Shown piece by piece: positions 8,292 through 17,188 of a DNA stretch of 64,000 nucleotides (the first letter of the stretch is position 1; the number at the start of each line of letters is the position of its first letter). Source of the stretch: Ktedonobacter racemifer DSM 44963 (GTDB lineage: Bacteria > Chloroflexota > Ktedonobacteria > Ktedonobacterales > Ktedonobacteraceae); contig NZ_ADVG01000002.1 in NCBI RefSeq assembly GCF_000178855.1, positions 1,116,001 through 1,180,000 on the forward strand, given 5' to 3'. The notes under the pieces were generated by a model. That model was not told the origin of the DNA. It was given only the letters and a program-made list of their open reading frames with translations, and did no database searches. Position numbers and translations under genes: made by a program.

Positions 8292-8489
8292 CATTGATAC
8301 GAGAACCTCCTCAAAATAATTCGTGGTAAATTGGGTTCGCGCTGAGCGAAGCTCGACTCACCGTGAGAACACTGTGGCGACCGCTCGCACAGGAGGGAGC
8401 TGACTGGGAACTTCTGCTGGTGTGACAACGTCTTGTACATGTGGAAGGCTCCGACTGTTCACAAGAATCGTCTCTTGGAGGAAGAAGAC

Positions 8490-8912
8490 ATGCAGCGAGC
8501 AAAATCGCCAAAGGTTTGGCTTACGCTGGTCGCCATCCTGATTCTCGCCTCGTTCCTAGGCGTCTCTGCCTGGAGAAACTCCAGCCCTCCCTGTGACCAA
8601 ATGGGGCAAGGTCGCGGAGTGATTGATTCCATAGAGCAAACCTTTGGGTTTGCTCAAATAAAGCTCTACACGCCAGGAGCACCCATCCATCCTGGCATAA
8701 GCCGAGATCATACCATTGTCAGGACGGACTGGACGACCCATTTTTTTCGTCAACATGGTACCAATTGCAGATCAGCGCAACGTGCCTCGTTCTCTGATCT
8801 AGCGGAAGGGCAATCCATCTCTGCCTGGTCAAAAGACCTGAGAAACAACAACAGCTATCCAGGAACATTCAATGCCTCGGATGTGGTGATTGTAATGCCG
8901 ACCACTCAATAG
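8490..8912 (+). CDS. small exported or membrane-anchored protein of unknown function
   Basis: 140 residues from the ATG at 8490, chosen because GGAGGAAGAAG lies just upstream; the frame is open further upstream without a better start. Lys-rich N-terminus, then a hydrophobic segment (about 10-27) that is a signal peptide or anchor, then an external domain of about 110 residues. The tail pattern (GVIDSIEQ, FAQIKLYTPG, SFSDLAEGQSISAW, NASDVVIV) looks like a small beta-barrel fold similar to DUF3221-type proteins, but this is resemblance only. Two Cys in the external part could form a disulfide. It lies in the decayed island after tmRNA. Confidence 0.6.
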   Translation: MQRAKSPKVWLTLVAILILASFLGVSAWRNSSPPCDQMGQGRGVIDSIEQTFGFAQIKLYTPGAPIHPGISRDHTIVRTDWTTHFFRQHGTNCRSAQRASFSDLAEGQSISAWSKDLRNNNSYPGTFNASDVVIVMPTTQ

Positions 8913-9623
8913 TCATCCTCTGAGCATCATGGAGAAAGAAGGCCCAATTTACCAATTCGTACAAATTAAGGGCCATGAGGGAAAGACATGGCTCCCCTTT
9001 CTCCCCTGGGTATCCTGATTGCGAGAGGAGAGAAGCAACACATGCATGAAAGACATGTAGAGTAGAGATGGCGTGCGCCAGGCGGACCAGCCACCGCGCT
9101 TACGCTTGATGTGCAGATTATGCAAGTGCATGCTACCTGCACCATCTATACCTGGGGCCGTGAACACGCTTGCCTGCGTCTGACTGGTGTTGCTACGGCC
9201 TTCGCCAGGATTGCCTGCGAACCTGGCCTCGTTTCGGCTGGAAGGGCGGCAGGAGATCCCCATCCTGCTGCTGGCGAGTGTCAGCCTCTCTCCAGGGACG
9301 CGAGTGCGGGCGCGTTTGCTTGGCACACTTGGCTCTCTGCTTGAAGGAAGGGGATCACAGGCTTTACCAACAGATAGCTGGATGTTTGTGGCAGCAGCAG
9401 AGAATGATCCTACCTTTGCCGATGTTTCTTCCATTGAGATGCTTCAGCCCTCTCGCCTTCACGTGTTACAGGCATATACCGAAAAACAAGCGCGAGATGC
9501 GCGATGACGAAACCCTTGTCAGTGATCTGGATCTGCTCCACACACGCCAGCCAGAACAATCAGCAATTCCCCCACACGACTAAAGCGGGCCAGTTCCACT
9601 GTGATCAACTCACTCAAACGCGT
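8913..9623. other. gene-poor stretch with no recognisable intact gene
   Basis: Several overlapping frames on both strands, none convincing. The most protein-like is on the plus strand at 9187-9507 (about 106 codons from a GTG), containing IPILLLASVSLSPGTRVRARL and a plausible C-terminal helix, but it has a stop just upstream and no ribosome site. It may be the tail of a broken gene. Confidence 0.4.
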
Positions 9624-9795
9624 TCATCCATTTCGCGCTTCGGTTTCCCCCGCCTCCCAGATCTCCAGGAGATGTCCATCAGGATCGTGGAAGAAGGCCC
9701 GTGTCTCGTCGCTGTAATGGGTAGGTGGGGCGATAAATTCGGCTCCGCGCGAGCGAAGGATCTCATAGGCAGCCGAGCAGTCAGGAACCCGTATG
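9624..9795 (-). pseudogene. C-terminal remnant of a VOC/glyoxalase-family protein
   Basis: The last about 57 codons of a vicinal-oxygen-chelate protein: DCSAAYEILRSRGAEFIAPP, then RAFFHDPDGHLLEIWE, the usual C-terminal half with the metal-ligand Glu. The 5' half is missing: upstream the frame runs directly into the end of the IS1-family element at about 9796, and no matching N-terminal half is found beyond the IS. Confidence 0.75.
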
Positions 9796-10614
9796 GGTAG
9801 TGGCTCACATGAGAAGGATCGCCCGTTCACGGTTGTAGCGGTGAAGAAAGAGGAGCAAACAGGCCTCATGCATGATCACCGACTTGGAAAAGGAGAGCGT
9901 CATGCGGATAAAACGAGCCAGACGTTGGCGCAGCGTATTATTCCAGCGCTCCACATGGGCTGTTTCTCCGGTTTCTTTGCCAACAGCAGTATGCTGCTCG
10001 TCAGAGATGACCGCCGAGTATGCCACCCAAAAGTCAGTAAAGCAGTGCCCCTGCAGATACCCCTGCGGAATCGCCTCCCACAAACGTTGGCACGTCTTTG
10101 CACTCCGATCACCCAGCGCATAAGCGACGACTTGGCGCGTCTTGCGACACAGAGCAATCCACACCCAGATCTGGTTGACTTTTTTGAGCACAAACGACCA
10201 CAGTTCATCCAGTTCCAGTGTGCAGGAAGCAGCGTCTTCTGGGTCAGGAGCCAATACAGTCGTGCTGAAAGGAGGAAGCTGAGCTACTTTTTTTTGATCC
10301 AGAGAGACACGGTGGTGCGCGAGACGCCAAACGTACGGGTCAGGCCGCGCAAACGGCTGCGTTCCTGATAGGCGGAGAGAATCTCCTCACGACGGGCTTT
10401 TGGATAGGCATGGGGCGTGGGGTTCTCGCGGCTTTGACGTCCGCATGAGCGGCAGCGATAGAGCTGTTTGCCATTGAGAGCATGCCCATTGCGTACCAGT
10501 ATCTCGCTTTGACAGTGGGGACAATGCAGGGGAATGGTCACCATTGAAGGCTCCTCTTCTTGAAAATTGATTGTCCCCACACTCTACCATATCCTACTTG
10601 TTTGTACCACCACC
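9796..10614 (-). mobile_element. IS1-family insertion sequence
   Basis: About 819 bp bounded by imperfect inverted repeats of about 24 bp (starting GGTAGTGG on the left and GGTGGTGG read inward from the right, about 17 of 24 matching). It carries one insA/insB' transposase unit. The two flanks share no 8-9 bp duplication, and the left flank is a beheaded VOC gene, so adjacent DNA has probably been deleted since insertion. Confidence 0.72.
9805..10544 (-). CDS. IS1-family InsAB' transposase (made by frameshifting)
   Basis: InsA (10544-10284, 86 residues) has the zinc finger CPHC...CRSCG at about 8-32 and a C-terminal helix-turn-helix (LRGLTRTFGVSRTTVSLWI). It ends just after a run of eight A (plus-strand T at 10288-10295). 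A -1 slip there enters the InsB frame, which continues to 9805 with the catalytic segments LELDELWSFV, FTDFWVAY and HVERWNNTLRQRLARF typical of IS1 DDE transposases. Fusion by programmed -1 frameshifting is known for IS1. InsA start ATG 10544 with GAGGAG upstream. Both frames are intact, so it may still be active. Confidence 0.85.
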
Positions 10615-10621
10615 GAAAATC

Positions 10622-10640
10622 TGACATCCATTTTGACATC
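10622..10640. repeat. 19-bp direct repeat, right copy
   Basis: TGACATCCATTTTGACATC, identical to 8273-8291 and in the same orientation. It lies 8 bp outside the IS1 element. The pair brackets the 2.3-kb island between tmRNA and the GtrA gene. The 10615-10799 stretch holds no gene. Confidence 0.6.
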
Positions 10641-10799
10641 TTAGAGGTTAGGATCATACAAATTCGCTTCACCACCAATGGATACATCGTCAGCGATAAA
10701 GAGTCCCTGGGAACATAAAAGCGAGGGGAGCCGCAGTATGACATGATATGCGGTTCGCCTCGCTTTTGCGTCGTTTTGGCTATCTATTAAGCAATATGC

Positions 10800-11315
10800 T
10801 TAGCTATTGGTGGGGGTCGTCTGGCAGTGTGAGGGCATCTCCTCATTGGGTACTACGACGGTGGCATCCTCGATGGCTTCGACGGGCTTGACGCGGAAGA
10901 CGAAGCGGTCAGAGACCAGGAACTTGTAGACAAAGTTGATGATGATGCCCAGGGTGTTGGCCACATAAGGGTCGATATGGACGACGACAGAGAAGAAGAG
11001 ACTGATCAGGGTTGCCACCAGGAAGGCAGACATATTGGCGACCTGGGCTTTGATGCTCTTCACGACCCAGGCATTAAACGTTGTAGGCATCTGGTCGCGG
11101 TAGGTAATCAATTGATTGAGCACAAAATTGATGATGGTGCCTACTTCGAAAGAACATACCTGGGCAACGACATTGAGCCAGTTGTCACGCAAGCCGATCA
11201 GGGCAAAGACCGTGAGAAAGAATTTCAGCGCTACCAGGTTGATAGGAATACCAATAAGGCCAATCAGAGCGAACTTTACAAAGCGCTTTTCCCAGATTTT
11301 TTTGATGAGCGTCAA
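10800..11315 (-). CDS. GtrA-family membrane protein
   Basis: 171 residues with four membrane helices (about 12-34, 43-68, 88-112 and 118-140) and a polar tail. The opening FVKFALIGLIGIPINLVAL and the pattern FVLNQLITYRDQ then INFVYKFLVSDRFVF are characteristic of GtrA/DPMS proteins, which are thought to flip or organise polyprenyl-linked sugars made by GT2 enzymes. Start appears to be TTG at 11315, with GGAAGGG about 12 nt upstream. It is divergent from a flippase-like gene. Function in a specific glycan pathway is not established. Confidence 0.85.
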   Translation of the reverse strand: MTLIKKIWEKRFVKFALIGLIGIPINLVALKFFLTVFALIGLRDNWLNVVAQVCSFEVGTIINFVLNQLITYRDQMPTTFNAWVVKSIKAQVANMSAFLVATLISLFFSVVVHIDPYVANTLGIIINFVYKFLVSDRFVFRVKPVEAIEDATVVVPNEEMPSHCQTTPTNS

Positions 11316-11335
11316 GATATTTATAACCCTTCCTT

Positions 11336-11365
11336 AGCAGTTTTCTCTGAAGCAGTTTTCTCTGA
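11336..11365. repeat. 15-bp tandem duplication
   Basis: AGCAGTTTTCTCTGA occurs twice head to tail just upstream of the GtrA gene start. It is a small local duplication in the 11316-11608 divergent gap, which otherwise shows nothing clear. Confidence 0.6.
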
Positions 11366-11608
11366 GTACTTATTCTAACGATTGGCAATCGGCTTGGCTA
11401 CGCCGGGTACCTATAGTCCTAGTTATCAATATGCGCCCTTAGATTCAGCAGGCAACCGGCATCACACCACTAACCCAAATGACGTGCATGCAAGGCTTGC
11501 TAGACTATCCTTTTGCCCTATACGTTTGACCTGTGTCTCAAGAACGTGTTACGTTTGCTGTAATTAAACTTATATATGTGGAAGTGTTGTTTTTTTGTGA
11601 GGTAGTCT

Positions 11609-12796
11609 ATGACAAAGGTGAAATCTACATCTCCATTTACCAGTAATATCTCCCCCTCGTATCCCACAGCGATTCCGCGCACGGAGGATTGTCTGCCCCT
11701 GTTGCCTGAGGTTGAGCAGGCGCTTTCTGCACTGGCAGGCTCACAGAGTGAAGCCAAAGGACAAATCACGCCAGAACGTGTTTCCTCAAGGAGGGCGTTA
11801 CTACTTCAGGTAGGACTAGGCCTTTGCGCCGGGGCTATGCTGCTGGTGCTTATTACGCGTGTTGTTGATCTTCCGGTGACGCTGGCGATCCTGCGACAGA
11901 GCCTGGAGACCTGGCAGGGGTTGCTCTGCGCGTCAGGGGCAGCGCTAGCCTTTATCGTGGCCTTTAGTGTGCGTAGCTTACGCTGGCGACTCTTCTTGCG
12001 TCGTAGTGAGAATATTCCCTATCTAACTGTATTGCGGATTTACTGGATTGGCGTGATGCTCAATTTTCTGCTTCCAATCCAGGGGGGCGAGGTAAGCAAG
12101 AGCCTGTTACTGAAGCGGGTGACCGGCATGCCTGTAAGCAGGTCTTTACCGACGGTGGGGATGGATAAGGCATGCGACCTGCTGCCCGCCCTGGTCATCA
12201 TTGTCATGGCACCTTTTCTACCAGGCTTGCATATGAGCCTGCCGTTATGGGGTATTCTGGGGCTGGTAAGCGGACTTCTGTTAGGATTAATCGGCCTGGT
12301 GCTCTTCACTGCCTGGAAGTGCCAGCTTGCGCGGGCTGCCCTGCAAAAGGTTTGCGGTATATTTCCAGGCCCTTTGCGCTCGAAGCTGGAGGGATTCGCG
12401 CTGGGGTGTATGGATACAGGGTTGGAGTGTATGCGCTATCCAGGAGACTTTCTGCGGGCGCTTCTACTGACTGGCATCGCCCTGACCTGTGATGGCATCT
12501 TCGCGATGCTGGCCTTCTGGACGATTGGCATACCTATCCCCCTGGGCATAGCGTTATTCGGGTATACCATCTATAACATGTTCTGCATTCTGCCTACGCC
12601 ACCGGGACAGCTGGGCAGCAATGAGGTGATTGGTGTGCTGGTCTTCTCAGGCTTGCTTCACTACGACCAGGCGCCCGTCCTGGCGATGTTTGTCTTCTCG
12701 CATCCCCTGGCGGCTTTCATTATGCTTCTCCTTGGCCTGTTGAGCCTCAGCCAGCTTGGTTTATCGCTCACCCAGGCGCTACGCACACGCCGTTAG
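11609..12796 (+). CDS. UPF0104 / lysylphosphatidylglycerol-synthase TM-type flippase-like protein
   Basis: 395 residues. A polar N-terminus (about 1-60) is followed by eight or more membrane helices. Hallmarks of the family are LRWRLFLRR after helix 2, NFLLPIQGGEVSKSLLLKR, and LPTPPGQLGSNEVIGVLVFSG near the C-terminus. The domain (PF03706) is found in MprF and AglD-like proteins and is thought to move lipid-linked substrates across membranes. Start ATG with GAGGTAG upstream. It is convergent with dedA, with a 27-bp-arm palindrome between the two. Confidence 0.85.
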   Translation: MTKVKSTSPFTSNISPSYPTAIPRTEDCLPLLPEVEQALSALAGSQSEAKGQITPERVSSRRALLLQVGLGLCAGAMLLVLITRVVDLPVTLAILRQSLETWQGLLCASGAALAFIVAFSVRSLRWRLFLRRSENIPYLTVLRIYWIGVMLNFLLPIQGGEVSKSLLLKRVTGMPVSRSLPTVGMDKACDLLPALVIIVMAPFLPGLHMSLPLWGILGLVSGLLLGLIGLVLFTAWKCQLARAALQKVCGIFPGPLRSKLEGFALGCMDTGLECMRYPGDFLRALLLTGIALTCDGIFAMLAFWTIGIPIPLGIALFGYTIYNMFCILPTPPGQLGSNEVIGVLVFSGLLHYDQAPVLAMFVFSHPLAAFIMLLLGLLSLSQLGLSLTQALRTRR

Positions 12797-12838
12797 TCAG
12801 CTTCCTGTACAAGTTTTAGCTTGACTGCTCGCGCCTGG

Positions 12839-12897
12839 TAGGTAATGTGAGAGGTCCCTGGCAGCTTGCGGCTGCCAGGGACCTCTCACATTACCTA
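12839..12897. repeat. long intergenic palindrome, copy 3 (convergent genes)
   Basis: Perfect 27-bp arms (12839-12865, 12871-12897), 5-nt loop TTGCG. It lies between the convergent flippase and DedA genes and could stop transcription from both sides. Core CTGGCAGC is shared with other copies. Confidence 0.85.
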
Positions 12898-12909
12898 TCG
12901 GAATATTTA

Positions 12910-13689
12910 TTACCAGCTTTGAGGAGGCTGCTGGGGACGCTGGAACTGCTGGGGCTGCTGAGCCTGGTTCCAGGGACCAGCGGAAGGAGCCACGGGCTGA
13001 GCGGGCTGTTGTGCTGCCAAAGCTTCGGCGGTGGCGTGCTCGGCACGGGCCTTACGATCATTCTTCACATGGCGCCAGACATACAAGACAATCAAGACCA
13101 CGAGTAGCACCAGGATCACAGCATCAAAGGCATGGAAGTATGGACTGAGTTGATCAACATGATCACCAAGGATCAGGCCCAGATATGCCAGCAGGATACA
13201 CCAGGGGAAAGATCCAAGAAACGAGTAGATGCAGAAACGGACAAAGGGCATCTTCGAGATACCAGCAGGTAGCGAGATGTAGGTACGCACTACGGGAAGG
13301 AGGCGTGAGAAGAACGCCGTGGCGCTACCCCAACGCTGGAAGAAGGCATCGGCCTTGTCCGCATCATGCTGCGAGATCAGGACATAGCGTCCATACTTGA
13401 GCATAAGAGGACGACCGCCTTTATAGCCGATATAATAGGCTACCATTGAACCAAGCAAGCAGCCAATGGCACCGGCCAATGCGACAAGCACAATTGCCAG
13501 GGGGGTATCGACACCTTTGAGTAGAGCGCCACGAGAAATCAAAATACCGGCCAGGGGCATAACGATTTCGCTGGGAAGCGGAATACAGCAACTCTCAATG
13601 GCCATGGCCAGGACAATGCCCAGTACGCCCGTTGACACATAGAGGTTTGTTATCATTTGAAATAACAGATCGGTAATATTGCCTAACAA
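12910..13689 (-). CDS. DedA-family membrane protein
   Basis: About 259 residues from the TTG at 13689, chosen because a perfect AAGGAGG lies 8 nt upstream; the frame also has an ATG at 13740 with no ribosome site. The DedA core includes AIESCCIPLPSEIVMPLAG, a long membrane segment, FFSRLLPVVRTYISLPAGISKMP and an FLGSFPWC segment near the C-terminal helices. DedA/DUF368-type proteins act in undecaprenyl-phosphate or phospholipid recycling. The C-terminus (about 210-259) is a Gln/Pro/Ala-rich cytoplasmic tail without known function. Confidence 0.87.
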   Translation of the reverse strand: MLGNITDLLFQMITNLYVSTGVLGIVLAMAIESCCIPLPSEIVMPLAGILISRGALLKGVDTPLAIVLVALAGAIGCLLGSMVAYYIGYKGGRPLMLKYGRYVLISQHDADKADAFFQRWGSATAFFSRLLPVVRTYISLPAGISKMPFVRFCIYSFLGSFPWCILLAYLGLILGDHVDQLSPYFHAFDAVILVLLVVLIVLYVWRHVKNDRKARAEHATAEALAAQQPAQPVAPSAGPWNQAQQPQQFQRPQQPPQSW

Positions 13690-13802
13690 GAGAAAGGCCT
13701 CCTTCACATAGCTAGGTACATTTTTGACCAATACTAGCATATTTTGTGAAAAGAGACCAGATCACGTGGGACTTATAGCGTGTTTTGCCACCGCCAAAAA
13801 GG

Positions 13803-14966
13803 CTAAAACTCATCCTCTTCGTCGTCAAAGTCCTCTGGTTCATACAGTGAGGAGCGCCGTTTGGTGGGCTGCTCAAGCTGGCGTGTCAGCTCCTCGCGTA
13901 GGGGATCGTCCTCATACATATAGGGCGCGCGCCGTACCAGGGGACGGTTAAAGTTTTCGCTACGGGAGAGTTCGCGTGTGGGTTTGCCTGTGGGTTTGCC
14001 ACCCTCCAGGCGTGTCTGACGCGTCTGTCGCTCGTTTGTCGTTTCCGTCTCCTCTCCCTGCTCAAGGAAATCGGTCCGGCGACGACGTAACTGGGCAGAG
14101 GTGCGACGCGTTGAGGCTGAGGACTCCCCAGCCGCGGGGAGGGCCCTCTGGTTTGCGCCGCGTGAGGGATGGGGGTCACCGACCTGTCGATTGTTCCGCG
14201 TCTGCCGCTGGTTGGTTAGCTGTTGCGAGCTGCGACGCGTCGGTTCAACGTTATGCTCTTGCTGAGATGAGAGGGCCTGGCTTGCGCGCAGTGAGGATGT
14301 GGTAGAGCGGCGCGGCTGCTGTGTAGGCGAGAAATCCAACTCCTCATCCTCTTCATCTACCTGCTGAAATGCCTCTATACGGGCTGCTCGCAGAGCTTGC
14401 GAACGATGACGACTCTGTGGAGAGCCTGGCTCATAGCCGGGAAAACCAGGATAGAGGGGGCGCCGCATGGAAGTGGTTCGTCCTTCGGCTGGTGGGTTGG
14501 AAGGTACGTTGCGCGTCGCCTCCTGAGGTGGGACACGCTGCAAGGAGGTCGAGGTAGCTCGCGTATTTTTTGCTATGGGTAGACGCTGCGAAGTAGGGGC
14601 TGGAAGTTGGCGCGTGGAACGCTGACGCTGCATCACCTCAGCTTCATTCATAGCGGAAGGCGCCGGAAGCGTATAGCTCTCAACCTCGTATACCCTCTTC
14701 ATCTGGCGAGATGCAAGACGCGGACGCACATAACCATCATCCTCAAAGAATGTATCTTCTTCATAGACTTCGGCATGCAGGTGTTCTTGCTCTTCATGAC
14801 GACGCGAGAGGTACGAGAATATGATGAGGGAGATGGGAATACTTAACAGGAGCGCGGCCAACCCGCCAATCAGCCCACCTAGCACCCAGGAATTGAGCGT
14901 ATTACCAAACCAAAGAATAACCGCGGCACCTGCGATTAGTACCAACGCTGCGGCAACCGCCTTCAT
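13803..14966 (-). CDS. membrane-anchored low-complexity protein of unknown function
   Basis: About 387 residues from the ATG at 14966 (MKAVAAALVLIAGAAVILWF); the frame extends upstream to 15128 but that part reads like non-coding DNA. Two hydrophobic segments form an N-terminal hairpin (about 2-20 and 28-52). The rest is a long, probably disordered tail rich in Arg, Gln, Ser, Thr and Glu, with repeated Arg-Arg-Ser/Thr and an acidic C-terminus (DFDDEEDEF). It may be a membrane-tethered scaffold, which is speculation. It lies downstream of lexA, separated by a terminator. Confidence 0.6.
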   Translation of the reverse strand: MKAVAAALVLIAGAAVILWFGNTLNSWVLGGLIGGLAALLLSIPISLIIFSYLSRRHEEQEHLHAEVYEEDTFFEDDGYVRPRLASRQMKRVYEVESYTLPAPSAMNEAEVMQRQRSTRQLPAPTSQRLPIAKNTRATSTSLQRVPPQEATRNVPSNPPAEGRTTSMRRPLYPGFPGYEPGSPQSRHRSQALRAARIEAFQQVDEEDEELDFSPTQQPRRSTTSSLRASQALSSQQEHNVEPTRRSSQQLTNQRQTRNNRQVGDPHPSRGANQRALPAAGESSASTRRTSAQLRRRRTDFLEQGEETETTNERQTRQTRLEGGKPTGKPTRELSRSENFNRPLVRRAPYMYEDDPLREELTRQLEQPTKRRSSLYEPEDFDDEEDEF

Positions 14967-15225
14967 ATGATTAGCGAGTCCTTTCCGAGCCGTCGCGAGT
15001 GGTGTCGGCTCCAGAATATCTGAGAACAGCGACACTCCAGGGAAGTACATAGACCAGTATAGCAAATTTATGAGCAGAGAACAAGGGGAAATCCAAGCAT
15101 AGGCAAAGCGAACAGGGAATAGAAGCAAGTCGTATCAGGGCCAGGCAAGCGTCCCTGTCACACTGAACACGGGCTTGAATGTTCTCGCAAAGAGACAGGT
15201 TGTTTTGCATACATCACGAAAAAAA

Positions 15226-15284
15226 GCGCCGCAATCGATGTACTGAAGATACACATTCTGGCTTCAGTACCTATTGCGACGCGC
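15226..15284 (-). terminator. lexA terminator
   Basis: Stem arms 15226-15248 and 15262-15284 (GTACTGAAG / CTTCAGTAC plus CGCAAT / ATTGCG) are followed on the minus strand by a run of T (plus-strand A at 15219-15225). This is a classical Rho-independent terminator for lexA. The stretch 14967-15225 holds no convincing gene. Confidence 0.75.
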
Positions 15285-15320
15285 CTGCCACAGGGTCAGG
15301 GGCAAGAGATCAAGAGAGAT

Positions 15321-15974
15321 CTAAGCAGCGGGTTTGCACTGGCGGAAGATAGCGACAACCTTGCCTTGAATCTCCCACTCGCGATCCCAGATGCTCTTGG
15401 GAATCAGGATGGGATCGAGTTCTGAGTTGGCGGGTTGCAGACGAACCCGGTCATGATCCTTTTCCTGGAAGAAGCGTTTGAGGGTCGCGCTACCGCTCTC
15501 GCCTTCAAATTTGTGTACGGCAACCACAATATCGCCATTCTGGCAGATGTGCTGCGGTTGAATCACCACGTAATCGCCATCGCAAATATGATCTTCGATC
15601 ATTGAGCGCCCTTTGACGATAAGTGCGTAGCAGTTCTCGCTATCGATAAAGTCGCGCCCCATATCGATACGCTGCGAACCATCAGCATAGATGTCTAGAG
15701 GCTCGCCAGCGGCAATCGTACCTACGAGCGGAATGCCAGCTGGAACCGACTCATCTTGCTTGACCAGCTTGATACCGCGACTCTTCTTGGGTTGGCGGAT
15801 AATCAGGCTCTTCTTCTCCAACATGGTCAGATGGTAGTCTACATGCCCGGTACTGGCGATGCCCAGCTCCCGCCCGATCTCGCGGTTGGTCGGTGGCATC
15901 CCTTCACGCTTCATATAATTGACGATAAACTCATACATTTTCCGCTGTATTTCGCTGGTTTGTTCTATCGACAT
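15321..15974 (-). CDS. lexA: LexA-type SOS repressor (autocleaving)
   Basis: 217 residues. Winged helix at about 1-70 (PPTNREIGRELGIASTGHVDYHL), cleavage site Ala89-Gly90 (TIAAGEP), catalytic Ser124 (KGRSMIEDHICDGD) and Lys166 (ATLKRFF). RecA-stimulated self-cleavage inactivates the repressor after DNA damage. The first segment differs from the usual LexA start but keeps the fold pattern. Start ATG 15974 with AGGAGATC upstream on the minus strand. I could not assign a LexA box: the upstream region has GAAC/GTTC-like pieces but no convincing palindrome. Confidence 0.9.
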   Translation of the reverse strand: MSIEQTSEIQRKMYEFIVNYMKREGMPPTNREIGRELGIASTGHVDYHLTMLEKKSLIIRQPKKSRGIKLVKQDESVPAGIPLVGTIAAGEPLDIYADGSQRIDMGRDFIDSENCYALIVKGRSMIEDHICDGDYVVIQPQHICQNGDIVVAVHKFEGESGSATLKRFFQEKDHDRVRLQPANSELDPILIPKSIWDREWEIQGKVVAIFRQCKPAA

Positions 15975-16140
15975 AGAACGATCTCCTGCCTTTCTGAAAA
16001 GACGATTGTCTACGATCTCATCCGCCCCCTGATACTAGAACGGCCATTCAAAACCATGATACCATAACCCTATAGGCAAAACAAGGCTTTTTGAACGGAA
16101 TTTTCGAATATTTTTTCGTACTCAGCTGTATGCTTAGGGG

Positions 16141-16191
16141 GAGTGTGTGGATGGCAGATGGGCTACATACCCATCTGCCATCCACACACTC
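16141..16191. repeat. long intergenic palindrome, copy 4 (between divergent genes)
   Basis: Perfect 22-bp arms (16141-16162, 16170-16191), 7-nt loop. It lies upstream of both lexA and the BFN gene, where no gene terminates. Confidence 0.8.
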
Positions 16192-16249
16192 TTTACTCTG
16201 AAGGCTTATGCCGCGAGGCTCTATCCCTACAAAGCAGGGCTTTCCAGTT

Positions 16250-16326
16250 CTTGCCTTGGGGTAAGGGGATGTGGGTGGAAAATGGCTTAGCCATTTTCCA
16301 CCCACATCCCCTTACCCCGAGGCAAG
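16250..16326. repeat. long intergenic palindrome, copy 5 (between divergent genes)
   Basis: Perfect 29-bp arms (16258-16286, 16290-16318) with a 3-nt loop, extended to about 37 bp on each side by CTTGCCTT / GAGGCAAG with one T-G pair. Confidence 0.82.
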
Positions 16327-16582
16327 CATAGCGAAGGCGCTCCTGAGAAAGAGCCTCCTCCCCATACTCATGAGCATTAGAAAGCCCTGCTTTGCAAAGA
16401 TGAGTTTGGAGGTAGATACCGGGTTTGCTATACTGCTCTCAAGAGTGCCAGGAAGAGGCACGATAGCAAGGAAAGACACAAATAGACAGCGTTCTGATTT
16501 GCGTCAGTGATCTGGATAGGTGTACAATAGAGGCGTAAGGTATGCGACGGACTTCGCGACGAAAGAGAGAGTCATAAATACT

Positions 16583-17107
16583 ATGGTAGAGATGACAGTT
16601 GAGAGCGTGCGAATCAACCTGGCTACGCAACAGCGAGTGGTCATCTTGAAAGCAACACAGCAAGAGCGCTATCTCTTCATCTGGATAGCTCATGCCGAAG
16701 CATACGCTATTGCCGTCGAACTTCAAGGAGCCACCTCCCAGCGTCCACTTACGCATGACCTGCTCAAAAACGTCATTGGAGAACTTGGCGCTCACCTGGA
16801 AAGCATTGTGATCTCTGACCTGATCGATGAGATCTTCTACGCGCGCCTGGTCCTTGATGTCGCGGGCAGACATGTTGAGATCGACTCTCGCCCGAGCGAT
16901 GCTATCGCCCTGGCTGTACGCACCAAGACTCCCATTTATATCGATGAGAGCGTCCTTGAGCGCGCTGGGGTAACGCTTGAAACGAGCGAAGAGTCTCCCA
17001 CTGAAAAAGAGAACGATGTCCAGAGCATGAAGGAAGATGAAAACCTTGATGCCTATCGCGACTTCATTAATAGTCTGGATGTCTTAGACGAGTTCGGCAA
17101 GGATTAA
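16583..17107 (+). CDS. bifunctional nuclease (BFN, DUF151) family protein
   Basis: 174 residues from the ATG at 16583; the frame continues upstream to 16520 but lacks protein-like sequence there. The BFN domain fills about 1-135: VRINLATQQRVVILKA, FIWIAHAEAYAIA, then ARLVLDVAGRHVEIDSRPSD and AIALAVRTKTPIYIDESVL. The DSRPSDAIALA motif is the family signature. Proteins of this family in plants and bacteria show DNase/RNase activity or stress roles; the bacterial role is poorly defined. The C-terminal 40 residues are acidic and may be flexible. Confidence 0.87.
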   Translation: MVEMTVESVRINLATQQRVVILKATQQERYLFIWIAHAEAYAIAVELQGATSQRPLTHDLLKNVIGELGAHLESIVISDLIDEIFYARLVLDVAGRHVEIDSRPSDAIALAVRTKTPIYIDESVLERAGVTLETSEESPTEKENDVQSMKEDENLDAYRDFINSLDVLDEFGKD

Positions 17108-17188
17108 CGCCTCTCGGGATATAAGTTGATGAGACCACCTCCAGCCGTTCAATGAGGAACATATCCAGGTGGTCGCCCTCACGTCAGC

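Larger units (their letters stand above)
16068..16582. other. gene-free divergent region with nested palindromes
   Basis: About 515 bp between the divergent lexA and bifunctional-nuclease genes. No gene seen. It contains two long palindromes (16141-16191 and 16250-16326), and the second is itself enclosed by a 14-bp outer inverted pair, 16230-16243 and 16381-16394 (core AAAGCAGGGCTTT). Confidence 0.75.

Noticed and set aside
8949..9434. Minus-strand frame of 161 codons after the exported-protein gene
   Set aside because: Composition is like non-coding DNA (many Arg/Ser in low-complexity order), no ribosome site and no recognisable domain.
15975..16067. LexA box upstream of lexA
   Set aside because: Only loose GAAC...ATTC similarity; no symmetrical site of the Gram-positive type could be found.
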